This document shows, piece after piece, positions 1 through 8,908 of a DNA stretch of 57,817 bases. Position 1 is the stretch's first letter. Each line of letters begins with the position of its first letter. This DNA comes from Candidatus Omnitrophota bacterium. GTDB lineage: Bacteria > Omnitrophota > Gorgyraeia > JABMRN01 > RBG-13-46-9. Both the position numbers and the translations under genes were made by a program. The notes under the pieces were generated by a model. It did not search any database and was not told where the DNA came from. It saw nothing but the letters and a program-made list of their open reading frames with translations. The stretch covers positions 1 to 57,817 of the forward strand of contig JAMXCZ010000003.1 of NCBI GenBank assembly GCA_024542975.1, given 5' to 3'.

Positions 1-366
1 CCAAGCTCAATAGATTATACCTTGACGTTTACGCCGCCAGAGGGATTTGAAGGAACAACGTTGGAGGTAACCACTATAGTTACAAGTATAAATGACTATG
101 ATGGAGTGAGTGGGCTGCACTATGATGCGGGTCAGGTGCTAGTAGAGGAAACTCAAGAAATAGCTCTTGGGACCGACAACACCTTAGACTATAGTTACGC
201 ACCATCTGTGGATTTAATTGGCGGTATGGTAATAGGCAGTGTTAGTTTGTTTGCTGAGTTATCTATTATCATCACAGACCCAGAGAGCGGATTGAGTTAT
301 ACGATAGTTTACGACGATCAGTTGTTTATATACAGACTTGGTAGCTCTTTGCCTACCGAATGGTAA
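1..366 (+). CDS. C-terminal part of hypothetical (probably secreted, beta-rich) protein, truncated by window start
   Basis: Open frame continues upstream of the TTG at 22 to base 1 (PSSIDYTLTFTPPEGFEG...); stop at 364-366. Confidence 0.6.
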   Translation, partial: PSSIDYTLTFTPPEGFEGTTLEVTTIVTSINDYDGVSGLHYDAGQVLVEETQEIALGTDNTLDYSYAPSVDLIGGMVIGSVSLFAELSIIITDPESGLSYTIVYDDQLFIYRLGSSLPTEW

Positions 367-437
367 AGTAGGGACGCTTCTTACAACAGGAAGTGCACAT
401 AACTTCCATATCAAAGTTAAGAGACGTCCCTTCTTTT
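366..437. repeat. REP/MITE-like nested inverted repeat, possibly acting as terminator
   Basis: Outer arms AGGGACG (370-376)/CGTCCCT (425-431), inner arms GGAAGT (389-394)/ACTTCC (402-407), followed by a T-rich run. Confidence 0.5.
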
Positions 438-522
438 TTGCCTACATACTTTTGTAATTTTTTTCCATAAACAAACTAGACCCTATTTGGACACAAGCCC
501 TAAAGCTTAAATACTTCATGAT

Positions 523-551
523 TTGACATTTCTCATAAGTCCTTGTATAAT
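523..551 (+). promoter_or_regulatory. Sigma70-type promoter of the original tRNA locus
   Basis: TTGACA (523-528) - 17 bp - TATAAT (546-551), consensus, upstream of the tRNA 5'-half remnant. Confidence 0.8.
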
Positions 552-633
552 ATAGCACTAATAATCATGGGGCCATCCCATCCGGAAGACACGGAGTGGG
601 ATAAGGCCCTGGCAGGTAGATTTTCATAGTAGA

Positions 634-673
634 GGGGCCATAGCTCAATTTGGTTAGAGCATCTGACTCATAA
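634..673 (+). repeat. attL: 5'-half tRNA remnant
   Basis: Identical to 24184-24223, then diverges right after the anticodon loop (CTCATAA). Confidence 0.9.
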
Positions 674-796
674 AGCGAAAAGGGCCATTTTTGTAACCTC
701 AATAAAACCAACCTATTGCGTTACTATATAAAGACTTATGGAAAAATGACTTTCGTGTAGTTTTGTGTATCTTGGGGTATTTTAGGGTATAGAGTA

Positions 797-815
797 GTCA
801 CAAATTGGTCACAAG
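797..815 (+). promoter_or_regulatory. Putative integrase arm-type binding site, left
   Basis: GTCACAAATTGGTCACAAG; 18/19 match to 24093-24111; internal direct repeat of GTCACAA. Confidence 0.55.
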
Positions 816-975
816 ATGCCATTCCTAAACTACTGGTGCAGCCTTCCTCATCGTACGTCTTTTTTCAAGTTTAGAATTTTATTTCGAAATTCTTCAGTTT
901 TTTTAGTGTGTTAAGGTATAATATAAGGGCGTTTATTTTGACGGCCGATGGGCGCCAAACAGAAAAAAAGCATAG

Positions 976-1623
976 ATGAAACCATACGTAAATAAAATGA
1001 ATAAAGAAATAGTAGTTGGAACATGGCTGTGGGCAGGATTTGAGCATTTTTTTGTAGGGTTTCTGCTCGAAGAACAAAATTGGAATATTCATAGTACTTT
1101 TTTTTGTTGTATGGGACTGGAATGTTTTTGTAAAGCGTATATATTAGCATGTCGATCAACTGATTATGAACACCTAAACTTTAATGAAGCCAAAGGTAAA
1201 ATAGACAATATTGCGAGAAGTTTGTCTCACAAACTTCGAGAGATGCTTATGAAAATGGATGAGCTTAATAAAGATATTGAAATAGCGAGTACTTTTAAGC
1301 AGGATTTTGATGGATATAAAGGTGAGCAGCTAGTAGATGTTTTGGAAGCTGCGTATAATGAATCTCGGTACCCCGTTTCAAGCTCAATAAGTTCAAAATA
1401 TCCAATGAGTGGCACAGAGCTTTTTCTAAACCCTCTAAGATCTAGCGGAATCGCTAAATTTTCATATTCTATCGGAAGGCAAATTTTATTAGCACTAAAA
1501 AATAAATATACCGTTGGAATAACTGAAAAAGTTATAAATGTTCGAACACTGAGTAGAGGAGAAGGCAACAGGTTCTGCAATTTATTTTTTGCTAATGAAA
1601 TGGACAAATATGTAATGCACTAA
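976..1623 (+). CDS. Hypothetical protein, possibly HEPN-like
   Basis: 215 aa ORF; helical with SLSHKLREML motif; no firm family assignment. Confidence 0.6.
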   Translation: MKPYVNKMNKEIVVGTWLWAGFEHFFVGFLLEEQNWNIHSTFFCCMGLECFCKAYILACRSTDYEHLNFNEAKGKIDNIARSLSHKLREMLMKMDELNKDIEIASTFKQDFDGYKGEQLVDVLEAAYNESRYPVSSSISSKYPMSGTELFLNPLRSSGIAKFSYSIGRQILLALKNKYTVGITEKVINVRTLSRGEGNRFCNLFFANEMDKYVMH

Positions 1624-1938
1624 CTAAACTCATAGCATAAATGGGTGCCCTAGAACCATGAGATGTTTACAAACAGGATGATACCAAGAACGATATGGAA
1701 CTTATGTCTCAATGATGTTCATCCAAAAGCTGTATGCATACCAAATAAACCTCCCCTCGGAAATACGCTATTTCTCCCATTTATGGTTGCTTAACAAACA
1801 AACGAACGATTGTTTGAATATTAAATGCCATACCCAGACTATCGGTACAGTCCGTCTCATCGCATATTCCTTTTTAGAATTTACAGTGGCATAATATAGT
1901 GCTAAAATACAATCATAATGCAGAAAAGGAGGTGTTGT

Positions 1939-2238
1939 ATGTCAGGACGGCCGAAATTAGATCTTAAAACATATATTGCTATTGTTATGGCGATATTTGC
2001 TTCCGTTAGTGCGTGGTCTGCTCATATTAGTGCCACAAAAGTTCATCAACCGATATATGACGTTAAAGAAATGTCATATTGTGAAAAAGATGACGAAGCA
2101 AACAAGACGGCATTCAAAACAGAGTTGTCAAAAGGAGGATACACCATTTTGGATTTTTATATAGCGGACATAAACGTAACTCCTGCAAATCCAAAGGGAG
2201 ATAAGTATACGTTCTTTCTTGGCAAATTAACAAAATAA
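1939..2238 (+). CDS. Small membrane-anchored hypothetical protein
   Basis: ORF with strong Shine-Dalgarno AAAGGAGGTG before ATG at 1939; N-terminal TM segment. Confidence 0.55.
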   Translation: MSGRPKLDLKTYIAIVMAIFASVSAWSAHISATKVHQPIYDVKEMSYCEKDDEANKTAFKTELSKGGYTILDFYIADINVTPANPKGDKYTFFLGKLTK

Positions 2239-2322
2239 GCGTTAGTTGTTAAGCATTAGGTTCCTGCCAACGCCGATATTATGAGTATTAGCAATATTTA
2301 GCATTGAGCAAGTTGGGAAAAT

Positions 2323-2994
2323 ATGGATTTAGACAAACTATTTTCAATTACGGAAAAGCTCCGAATACAAGCAATTGGTGATCCTGTCTGGATTCCAGAG
2401 AAAAAAGTTTTTGAATACAGTAATCAAAGTATAAACGTTGTTGTTGTTCTTAAAGCTATTAGAGCAGCTCAAGGCATTAAATCATTGTATCTCTTATGTA
2501 GGAATGGGTTGTTTATTGATATGGGCGCCATTTATCGCTGTGTCAGCGATTGCTCGGAAGAGATATATTTTCTACTTGAGCAATATCCAATAGCTTCGGA
2601 TAATGTCAAAAAATTCGTTAAGGCATTCTTTGAAACAACAATTGATGGTCATTTGAATGCGAAAACGGAGCATGTACCAACTGGGAAAATTCATAGCGCA
2701 ATGGTTAGAACATTAACTGGTTCTAAACAAGATGAGAAGATTCGTACCAGTATAAATAATATTCACAAGACTTTTTCTGGTTATACGCACGCAAATTATT
2801 CTCATATAATGCAGGCTTACGGTGGTACTCCATCTAATTTTAATCTCTCGGGCGTGTCCTCTGTCCAGCAACGGGAGATGCATATGCAGCTTGTAGAGCA
2901 GGCATACTATTCGGTGTTATGTTCGATTGGGTTTGCAGCTAACAAATTTGGTTTAGCTGAGCTCTTTCGCGAAGTCGTTCAATGTTGCGAATAG
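2323..2994 (+). CDS. Hypothetical protein, helical
   Basis: 223 aa ORF; contains GYTHANYSHIMQAYGG. Confidence 0.6.
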   Translation: MDLDKLFSITEKLRIQAIGDPVWIPEKKVFEYSNQSINVVVVLKAIRAAQGIKSLYLLCRNGLFIDMGAIYRCVSDCSEEIYFLLEQYPIASDNVKKFVKAFFETTIDGHLNAKTEHVPTGKIHSAMVRTLTGSKQDEKIRTSINNIHKTFSGYTHANYSHIMQAYGGTPSNFNLSGVSSVQQREMHMQLVEQAYYSVLCSIGFAANKFGLAELFREVVQCCE

Positions 2995-3060
2995 AAATGA
3001 GTAAACAACCGACCGATTGTGTGAATTAAGGATCGTCTCATTCCACTTGACTTGCTCTAC

Positions 3061-3080
3061 AAAGTGTTATAAAGTGTTAT
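3061..3080. promoter_or_regulatory. Tandem 10-bp operator-like repeat at promoter of HTH gene
   Basis: AAAGTGTTAT x2 directly upstream of ATG 3084; plausible -35 TTGACT (3047-3052) / -10 TAAAGT (3070-3075). Confidence 0.5.
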
Positions 3081-3083
3081 ATT

Positions 3084-3257
3084 ATGACCCTCATACAAGA
3101 ACTCGAAAAATACCGGCTCGAGCATAAAATTACGCAGGAACAGCTTGCAAAGGACTTGGGCGTTGCATTCGCTACTGTTAATCGCTGGATTAATGGTAGA
3201 TATAAGCCGAGAAAGATTCAGCAGTATCATATTGAAAAGTATTTAAGAAAAAAGTGA
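3084..3257 (+). CDS. Small XRE-type HTH regulator (controller-like), 57 aa
   Basis: Hand-translated ORF absent from the track: MTLIQELEKYRLEHKITQEQLAKDLGVAFATVNRWINGRYKPRKIQQYHIEKYLRKK. Confidence 0.8.
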   Translation: MTLIQELEKYRLEHKITQEQLAKDLGVAFATVNRWINGRYKPRKIQQYHIEKYLRKK

Positions 3258-3272
3258 AAAGAAAAGATATTT

Positions 3273-4379
3273 ATGGAAAAACACTCGGTTGTTAGTTTAT
3301 TTTCAGGATGTGGTGGGCTTGATTTTGGTTTCTACCAGGCTGGATTTAATCTAGTCTGGGCTAATGAAATTAGCGAAGATGCTGCGCAGTCCTATTCTAG
3401 CCTTTTAGGGCATAATGTTGTTACTGATGATATTTGGAGAGTAATTGAACAGGTGCCGCATAGCGATGTGGTTATTGGCGGTCCCCCTTGTCAGTCTTTT
3501 TCTCTAGTTGGCAAACGCCTAGAAACAGATCCGCGAGGAAAACTTGTTTTTGCTTATGAGCAAGTCATTAAAAACGCTAAACCACTAGCTTTTGTAATGG
3601 AAAATGTGCCTGGCTTGATGTCCTCCCATATTGATGGCACGCGATTGCATCTTTATTTAGCGGATCAATTTATGAAGTTGGGATACAAAGTTTCTATCTT
3701 AAAGTTGATAGCTACTGATTTTTTTGTTCCACAAAAAAGACGGCGAGTATTCATGATTGGTCACCGCATAGATGGAAAATCATTTGATCTTATTGATGCC
3801 GATGCCTTTGCAAAAATTCTTGGAGAACCTAATTTAAAATCCCCAGTTACTGTTTCAGATGCACTTGATGATTTACCGAATCCACTGCGCAAAGGCAACA
3901 AGGCTTCGGTAGCCTATAAATCATCACCACATTCGGCTTATTCTCAATTGATGCGTCAGAATGGCCCACAGGAAATTGAATTACAGACAATGCCAACTAT
4001 GTCAGAACTTGATCGAGAGTTTGTTAAGCATATCCCACCTGGCGGGAACTATAATAATATTCCCGATTCGATATCTACCAAGAGAATATTGTCCTTCAAG
4101 AAATCGGGTGGAAGAACCACAACATATGGTCGTTTACATCAAGACGCACCAGCTTATACGATCAACACATATTTTAATCGACCAAATGTGGGAGCAAACT
4201 ATCATCATGAAGAAGAGAGACTAATTACTGTTCGTGAAGCATTGCGTCTTCAGTCTTTTCCTGATTACTTTACTCCATATTATTCGAACCAAAGAAGTCT
4301 TCATATGCAGATAGGTAATGCTGTTCCGCCTCTCATGGCCAGAGCTGTTGCAGAATCTCTTAAAAGATTGCTCGCATGA
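3273..4379 (+). CDS. DNA (cytosine-5) methyltransferase
   Basis: SLFSGCGGLDFGFYQAG (motif I), GGPPCQSFS (motif IV), ENVPG (motif VI), IGNAVPP (motif X). Confidence 0.95.
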   Translation: MEKHSVVSLFSGCGGLDFGFYQAGFNLVWANEISEDAAQSYSSLLGHNVVTDDIWRVIEQVPHSDVVIGGPPCQSFSLVGKRLETDPRGKLVFAYEQVIKNAKPLAFVMENVPGLMSSHIDGTRLHLYLADQFMKLGYKVSILKLIATDFFVPQKRRRVFMIGHRIDGKSFDLIDADAFAKILGEPNLKSPVTVSDALDDLPNPLRKGNKASVAYKSSPHSAYSQLMRQNGPQEIELQTMPTMSELDREFVKHIPPGGNYNNIPDSISTKRILSFKKSGGRTTTYGRLHQDAPAYTINTYFNRPNVGANYHHEEERLITVREALRLQSFPDYFTPYYSNQRSLHMQIGNAVPPLMARAVAESLKRLLA

Positions 4380-5713
4380 TACAACAAGAAGTTATTAAAA
4401 AAGGTGAATTAGGACAGGTTTGGACTCCTAGCGATGTAGCTTGCGAAATGGCTAAAGAAGTATTAGCTGTAAACCCGCGTGCAAAGCATGTGCTTGATCC
4501 TGCTTGTGGTCCAGCAACTTTTTCAACTGCATTTGATAGCGCCGGAGCTAAAAATATAGATCTTGTTTGCTATGACGTTGATGAAACCATGAAGAAGTTT
4601 ACCGCCAAAACGAATCGGAAACTTGGGTTCAAGAGTAAAACTAGATTAGCTGACTACTTAGCAGATACTAGCTTAGAGGGAACTTTTGACACAATTATAA
4701 TGAATCCTCCGTATATTCGTCAAGAAGACATAGCAAAAGTTAACAAGGATAAATACCATCAGTATTTATCTCAAAATTTTAGAGAAAAAATTGACAAGAG
4801 GACTAACCTGTTTGCTCTGTTTCTGTTAAAAGGAACACTTGACCTAAAGCCTAATGGTGTAATGTGTGCAATTGTCTATGATGCCATTAGTCAAACCGAG
4901 TATGGGAAGAAGACGCTTAAACTTATGGATCGCCATGCTAAAATGTTATCTAGCAAACACGTTAAAATGCCTTTTGATGATGTTTTAGTTGACGCTCAAA
5001 TCCTACTATTTCGTAAAAGACAACATATATTGGAAGCGAGCGAATCCTACAAAGAAAGATGCGACGACAAGCTAACAACTCTTGAAAAGTTGCTTGATAC
5101 CCGTAGAGGAACTTGTTTCCCATTACGAAAGCTATTTATTGCTACCCGAAATGATCCATATTTTAGTTCTACGAGCCCTCTTTTTATTAAACAGCGCAAC
5201 ATTACAGGACTTGTAGTTAAGCCAGATCAGAGGGCGTATCTAGCTAATAAACCTCTTCGCGCTGAGATTTTTAAATGGCTGCATAAACGATCTGACAATC
5301 AGTTTCCATTATCAAAGATGGCCGTGCGCGGCATTAAAGGCCCCATTGTTTTCAATTACTATATGCGTAAAGCACCTCGCCATTTATGGAATCCAAAAAA
5401 CATTGCTGTAACAGACAATTTCTATGTTTCAACCCCAAGAAATGATTTTCCAAGTGAAATAGCTTGGTTTCTTTTGAATAGTGACCTCTATATATCTAAA
5501 CTTCTAAGGGCTGCTCGGAATCAGGGTAATGGGTTGTTAAAGCTGCAATTATTCGAATACAAAAATGTGCGAATGCCTGATTGGAATCGGATTCCAAAAA
5601 GGGAAATAGCAGCTTTGTCAAAAGTCGCGAAAGAGTTGATCAAAGATAATGCTAGTTACGAAACTATCAGGAAAATTGCTGATAAAGCAACAAAGGGGTT
5701 GTTTAATGCCTAG
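4376..5713 (+). CDS. N-6 adenine-type DNA methyltransferase
   Basis: VLDPACGPATF motif I, IIMNPPYIRQED motif IV; 4-bp ATGA overlap with upstream gene. Confidence 0.9.
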   Translation: MIQQEVIKKGELGQVWTPSDVACEMAKEVLAVNPRAKHVLDPACGPATFSTAFDSAGAKNIDLVCYDVDETMKKFTAKTNRKLGFKSKTRLADYLADTSLEGTFDTIIMNPPYIRQEDIAKVNKDKYHQYLSQNFREKIDKRTNLFALFLLKGTLDLKPNGVMCAIVYDAISQTEYGKKTLKLMDRHAKMLSSKHVKMPFDDVLVDAQILLFRKRQHILEASESYKERCDDKLTTLEKLLDTRRGTCFPLRKLFIATRNDPYFSSTSPLFIKQRNITGLVVKPDQRAYLANKPLRAEIFKWLHKRSDNQFPLSKMAVRGIKGPIVFNYYMRKAPRHLWNPKNIAVTDNFYVSTPRNDFPSEIAWFLLNSDLYISKLLRAARNQGNGLLKLQLFEYKNVRMPDWNRIPKREIAALSKVAKELIKDNASYETIRKIADKATKGLFNA

Positions 5714-8306
5714 GCCAATTTTGCCATCATATTCATCACCCGAAAATACAGTGTTTCATCCAGCTTTTAAATATGCTGTTGAAGAAGCAATTGCTCGCAA
5801 AGGGCTTACTGGAACCATTGATATTAAGGGGCAATATCCTACTCCGACTGGACCTGCAGATTTCGCGTTGTTCAACAATTCAACTCAAAGAGTATTAATG
5901 CCGATAGAGATAAAGAGAACTCAAGGAAGTGCCAGAGGACCTGGAAGACGACAAGCTCGTGATTATTGGGTGAATTTAGGGCGCGCAACGCCATTTTATT
6001 GCGTATCGAATTTAGAGTTAACGGAGCTATTCAGAAATGATACTCTTCGTCCAAGGACATCTGCTCAGCTCTTAAAATTATCCAATGCACATGCTGGTCA
6101 ATTAGGTGTTACACAGCCAAACGACCTATATGACAATCTTATTTTATGCATGGAAGAGATACTTGATCTATTGCTTGGCATATCCAGTCCAGTTTACGTA
6201 ACTGGGCTTGTCGAATTTCAGGCGCATATAGAGAATGTAATAGGCAATGCGTCGGCTTGGCACAAAATATTCATACCGGCATGCTATGAATACATTAGAG
6301 GTGCCGCGTCACTAGGCGGCCCACTTTCTACTCTAATTGCGTCTTGGAGAGCAGCAGATTTCTTTAAAAACAATCCCCAGCGGCTTAATCAACTTGGTAG
6401 TGCTGTTGACTTTGAACATATATTCAAAATTCCAGACCCAGATCCCAATGACCCGATTGCTTTTGCTCAAATAGTATTGAAAGAATTGTATGAGAGCGGT
6501 AAGGCGCTTGGCCAGGGAGATGATATAGCAGAGCTTGTTAATGAAGCCTTAGCGCCAGCTGGGTTGGGAATAATCGAAACTGATGTTGAACTGGCTCAAT
6601 TATTATCTGTTGTAGCAAGAGTTGCATTAGGCAGAGACTTGAAACCAAATGAAGAAGTGGTTGATCCTGCGGCTGGAAGCGGTCGTATCTTAACGGCGCT
6701 GTTACTAACCGCATTTCCAGGGCTAACTCCACGCCAAGTTAGAGCCATTGAGAAGGAACAGCTTTTTGCAGAATCTTTAAGTCTTCGCTTGGGTTTGGCA
6801 TTTGCTCCAGTGATCTCTGCAGCTAACTCTCCAACGGTAACTATTTCACCCATTGAGTCAATAAATCCATCCGAATTTGAAAACGTCCGTATTGTTTCCA
6901 TGAATCCTCCTTTTATGTCTGGCGTTCAGGCTGCTAGCTTGAAAGGGTCATTTGTTAGTCGCATTAGAGCCGTTTCTGGCAGACCGTCTGTATTAAGCAG
7001 TGGTCAGATAGCTCTTGAGGCTTTATTTCTTGAGCTTATTTGGCATTTGGTTAAGCCAGAAACAATCATTGCTACAGTTTTTCCTTTCCAACATTTATCG
7101 AGAAGATCGGATGAGGTAGTTGCTTTACGGCGTTTTCTTGCTGAAACTTTTGCTTTAACACATATCGTAGTTTATCCAAGCGCAGGTCTTTTTCAAGAAG
7201 TTATTAAACAGACCGTTTTGCTCGTTGGGAAAAAAGGAGCGACTGAAGAAGATGTAAAGGTTGTCGAAATACAAAAGCGAGTTGCAGATGTTGATTTTTC
7301 TGAAATGCTTAACCAAATGCTCAGTGGTAGTTTAAACCCAACGCATGGTGTTTTAATAAAATCTGTGCCACGATGTGATCTTATGTCTAGTATTTCTGAC
7401 GGCTGGAAGGGAATATTTGGTTCAGGAGCATTGAGCCAAGCATTTCTGCAAAAATATATGAGCAGTTTTTCTTCAATTGAAGACCTTGGATCTGCCAATG
7501 TCACCAGGGGGTCTGTAGGAAATCATGGTAACACAAAATTAACAGTTTTTAATTCACCCAACCCGAGGTATCTTAGCGTTTTCAACTTAATTCCACCTCT
7601 TTGGTTAAAGCCAGTTCTTAACAAAACAGTAAATATGCCTAGAGACCTAACCCCTACTAATGCGCCACAGATGTCATTTGTACCGCCACCTTCTGCTTAC
7701 CAAGCAGGAACAGCAGAAAATCAAACATTGCGGTCAATCGTTCAGAAATATCTGTTGGTATATGTTCCACCGCGAGGAAGTCAAACGCGCAGGGTTAAGA
7801 CAGAGGATGAAATTATAAGTGATCTACAGGCAGACCAGAGAGTTCCTGGCTCCGGGTGGGTGCTAATCCAACGGGCTTCAAGAACACAGGGAGAAATTGG
7901 CTTACTAGAGCATAATGGTATTTTGTTGTCGACAAATGTTCCTATGGTTAAACTTCCTACAGATAGAGAAAGAAAGCTACTGGCCTCCTGGGTTCTTTCG
8001 GTTTTTGGACAGATGCAGCTTAATATTCTTGGAACATCTCAAGAAGGTATGCGTAAGCTAGAGATATCTTCCATTAAAGGGCTATTGTATCCGGATTTTT
8101 CTGTTATTTCTGCAGCTATTGCAGCAACATTGCTTTCAACCCTTATGACTGAACCGGCTTTGTCCTTTAACCAAATTCAGCAACGGTCGTCGGACCAACT
8201 TTGGGCAGAAGTGGTTGATCCTGCTGATTCTACCACGTGTCTAGTTCAAGCATTTGAAATCTTTCAACAGCAAGTTGAAGAGCTGCAAAATTTTGGGAAT
8301 ACATAA
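5706..8306 (+). CDS. Type IIG-like fusion: N-terminal PD-(D/E)XK-like nuclease plus N6/N4 methyltransferase
   Basis: N-terminal PADFALFNN..VLMPIEIKR nuclease-like motif; VVDPAAGSGRIL motif I; SMNPPF motif IV; ATG at 5706 overlaps upstream stop by 8 nt. Confidence 0.8.
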   Translation: MPRPILPSYSSPENTVFHPAFKYAVEEAIARKGLTGTIDIKGQYPTPTGPADFALFNNSTQRVLMPIEIKRTQGSARGPGRRQARDYWVNLGRATPFYCVSNLELTELFRNDTLRPRTSAQLLKLSNAHAGQLGVTQPNDLYDNLILCMEEILDLLLGISSPVYVTGLVEFQAHIENVIGNASAWHKIFIPACYEYIRGAASLGGPLSTLIASWRAADFFKNNPQRLNQLGSAVDFEHIFKIPDPDPNDPIAFAQIVLKELYESGKALGQGDDIAELVNEALAPAGLGIIETDVELAQLLSVVARVALGRDLKPNEEVVDPAAGSGRILTALLLTAFPGLTPRQVRAIEKEQLFAESLSLRLGLAFAPVISAANSPTVTISPIESINPSEFENVRIVSMNPPFMSGVQAASLKGSFVSRIRAVSGRPSVLSSGQIALEALFLELIWHLVKPETIIATVFPFQHLSRRSDEVVALRRFLAETFALTHIVVYPSAGLFQEVIKQTVLLVGKKGATEEDVKVVEIQKRVADVDFSEMLNQMLSGSLNPTHGVLIKSVPRCDLMSSISDGWKGIFGSGALSQAFLQKYMSSFSSIEDLGSANVTRGSVGNHGNTKLTVFNSPNPRYLSVFNLIPPLWLKPVLNKTVNMPRDLTPTNAPQMSFVPPPSAYQAGTAENQTLRSIVQKYLLVYVPPRGSQTRRVKTEDEIISDLQADQRVPGSGWVLIQRASRTQGEIGLLEHNGILLSTNVPMVKLPTDRERKLLASWVLSVFGQMQLNILGTSQEGMRKLEISSIKGLLYPDFSVISAAIAATLLSTLMTEPALSFNQIQQRSSDQLWAEVVDPADSTTCLVQAFEIFQQQVEELQNFGNT

Positions 8307-8529
8307 AATAATACTTTGACGGTGCGATGTAAGCAACGCTTAATTAAAAAAACTATTTGACCAGTTTCAATTCAATGGTGTCTTGCTATAAACAAGAAAG
8401 GCCACCTCAATAAAAATAAATGGTGTAAATACAAACAATCGATTGATTGTTTAATACCACTTTTTATACAAGAGAAGTTCCCGATTTTACAGGGGAGGAT
8501 TATTAGATAGCTTATGGAAAGCGCAGATA

Positions 8530-8811
8530 ATGAATAAGATCATCGTATTAGCATTAGCACTCTGCTTATTCGCTACAACCGTCTATGCCGGGTATGTCCG
8601 AGGTTATACGCGCAAAGACGGTACGTATGTCCAAGGATATAACCGATCTGAACCCAATGACACCGTAAGAGACAACTACAATTATAAAGACAACACAAAC
8701 CCCTACACAGGCGAAACTGGAACGAATTACTACCGTGATAACAAAACAAGCGAATATTACGACCCATACTACGATTCCTCTGATAGCTACGATTCCGATT
8801 GGGATTGGTAG
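8530..8811 (+). CDS. Small secreted Tyr/Asp-rich protein
   Basis: Signal peptide MNKIIVLALALCLFATTVYA, then GYVRGYTRKDGTYVQGYNRS repeat-like mature region. Confidence 0.75.
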   Translation: MNKIIVLALALCLFATTVYAGYVRGYTRKDGTYVQGYNRSEPNDTVRDNYNYKDNTNPYTGETGTNYYRDNKTSEYYDPYYDSSDSYDSDWDW

Positions 8812-8908
8812 ATAGTACGTAAATCCAATTTTACGACGCTTGCCAATCCCCCGCCCCGGTGCTACAATAAGCGTATGAAAACAAAAATGATTATAAAGGA
8901 GATATATT

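Noticed and set aside
569-633. Partial resemblance of CATCCCATCCGGAAGACACGGAG..TAAGGCCCT to the 5S rRNA core or to the SRP RNA GGAA hairpin
   Set aside because: Too little upstream sequence for the 5S 5' domain, extra nucleotides in the core, and the canonical SRP GGAAGGAAGCAGCC is absent; treated only as an unidentified structured leader.
871-1607. Antisense ORFs opposite the 976-1623 gene
   Set aside because: Shadow ORFs on the opposite strand without RBS or recognisable domains.
1712-1894. 60-aa ORF
   Set aside because: No RBS, unlikely protein, overlaps the recurring quasi-palindromic motif; treated as non-coding.
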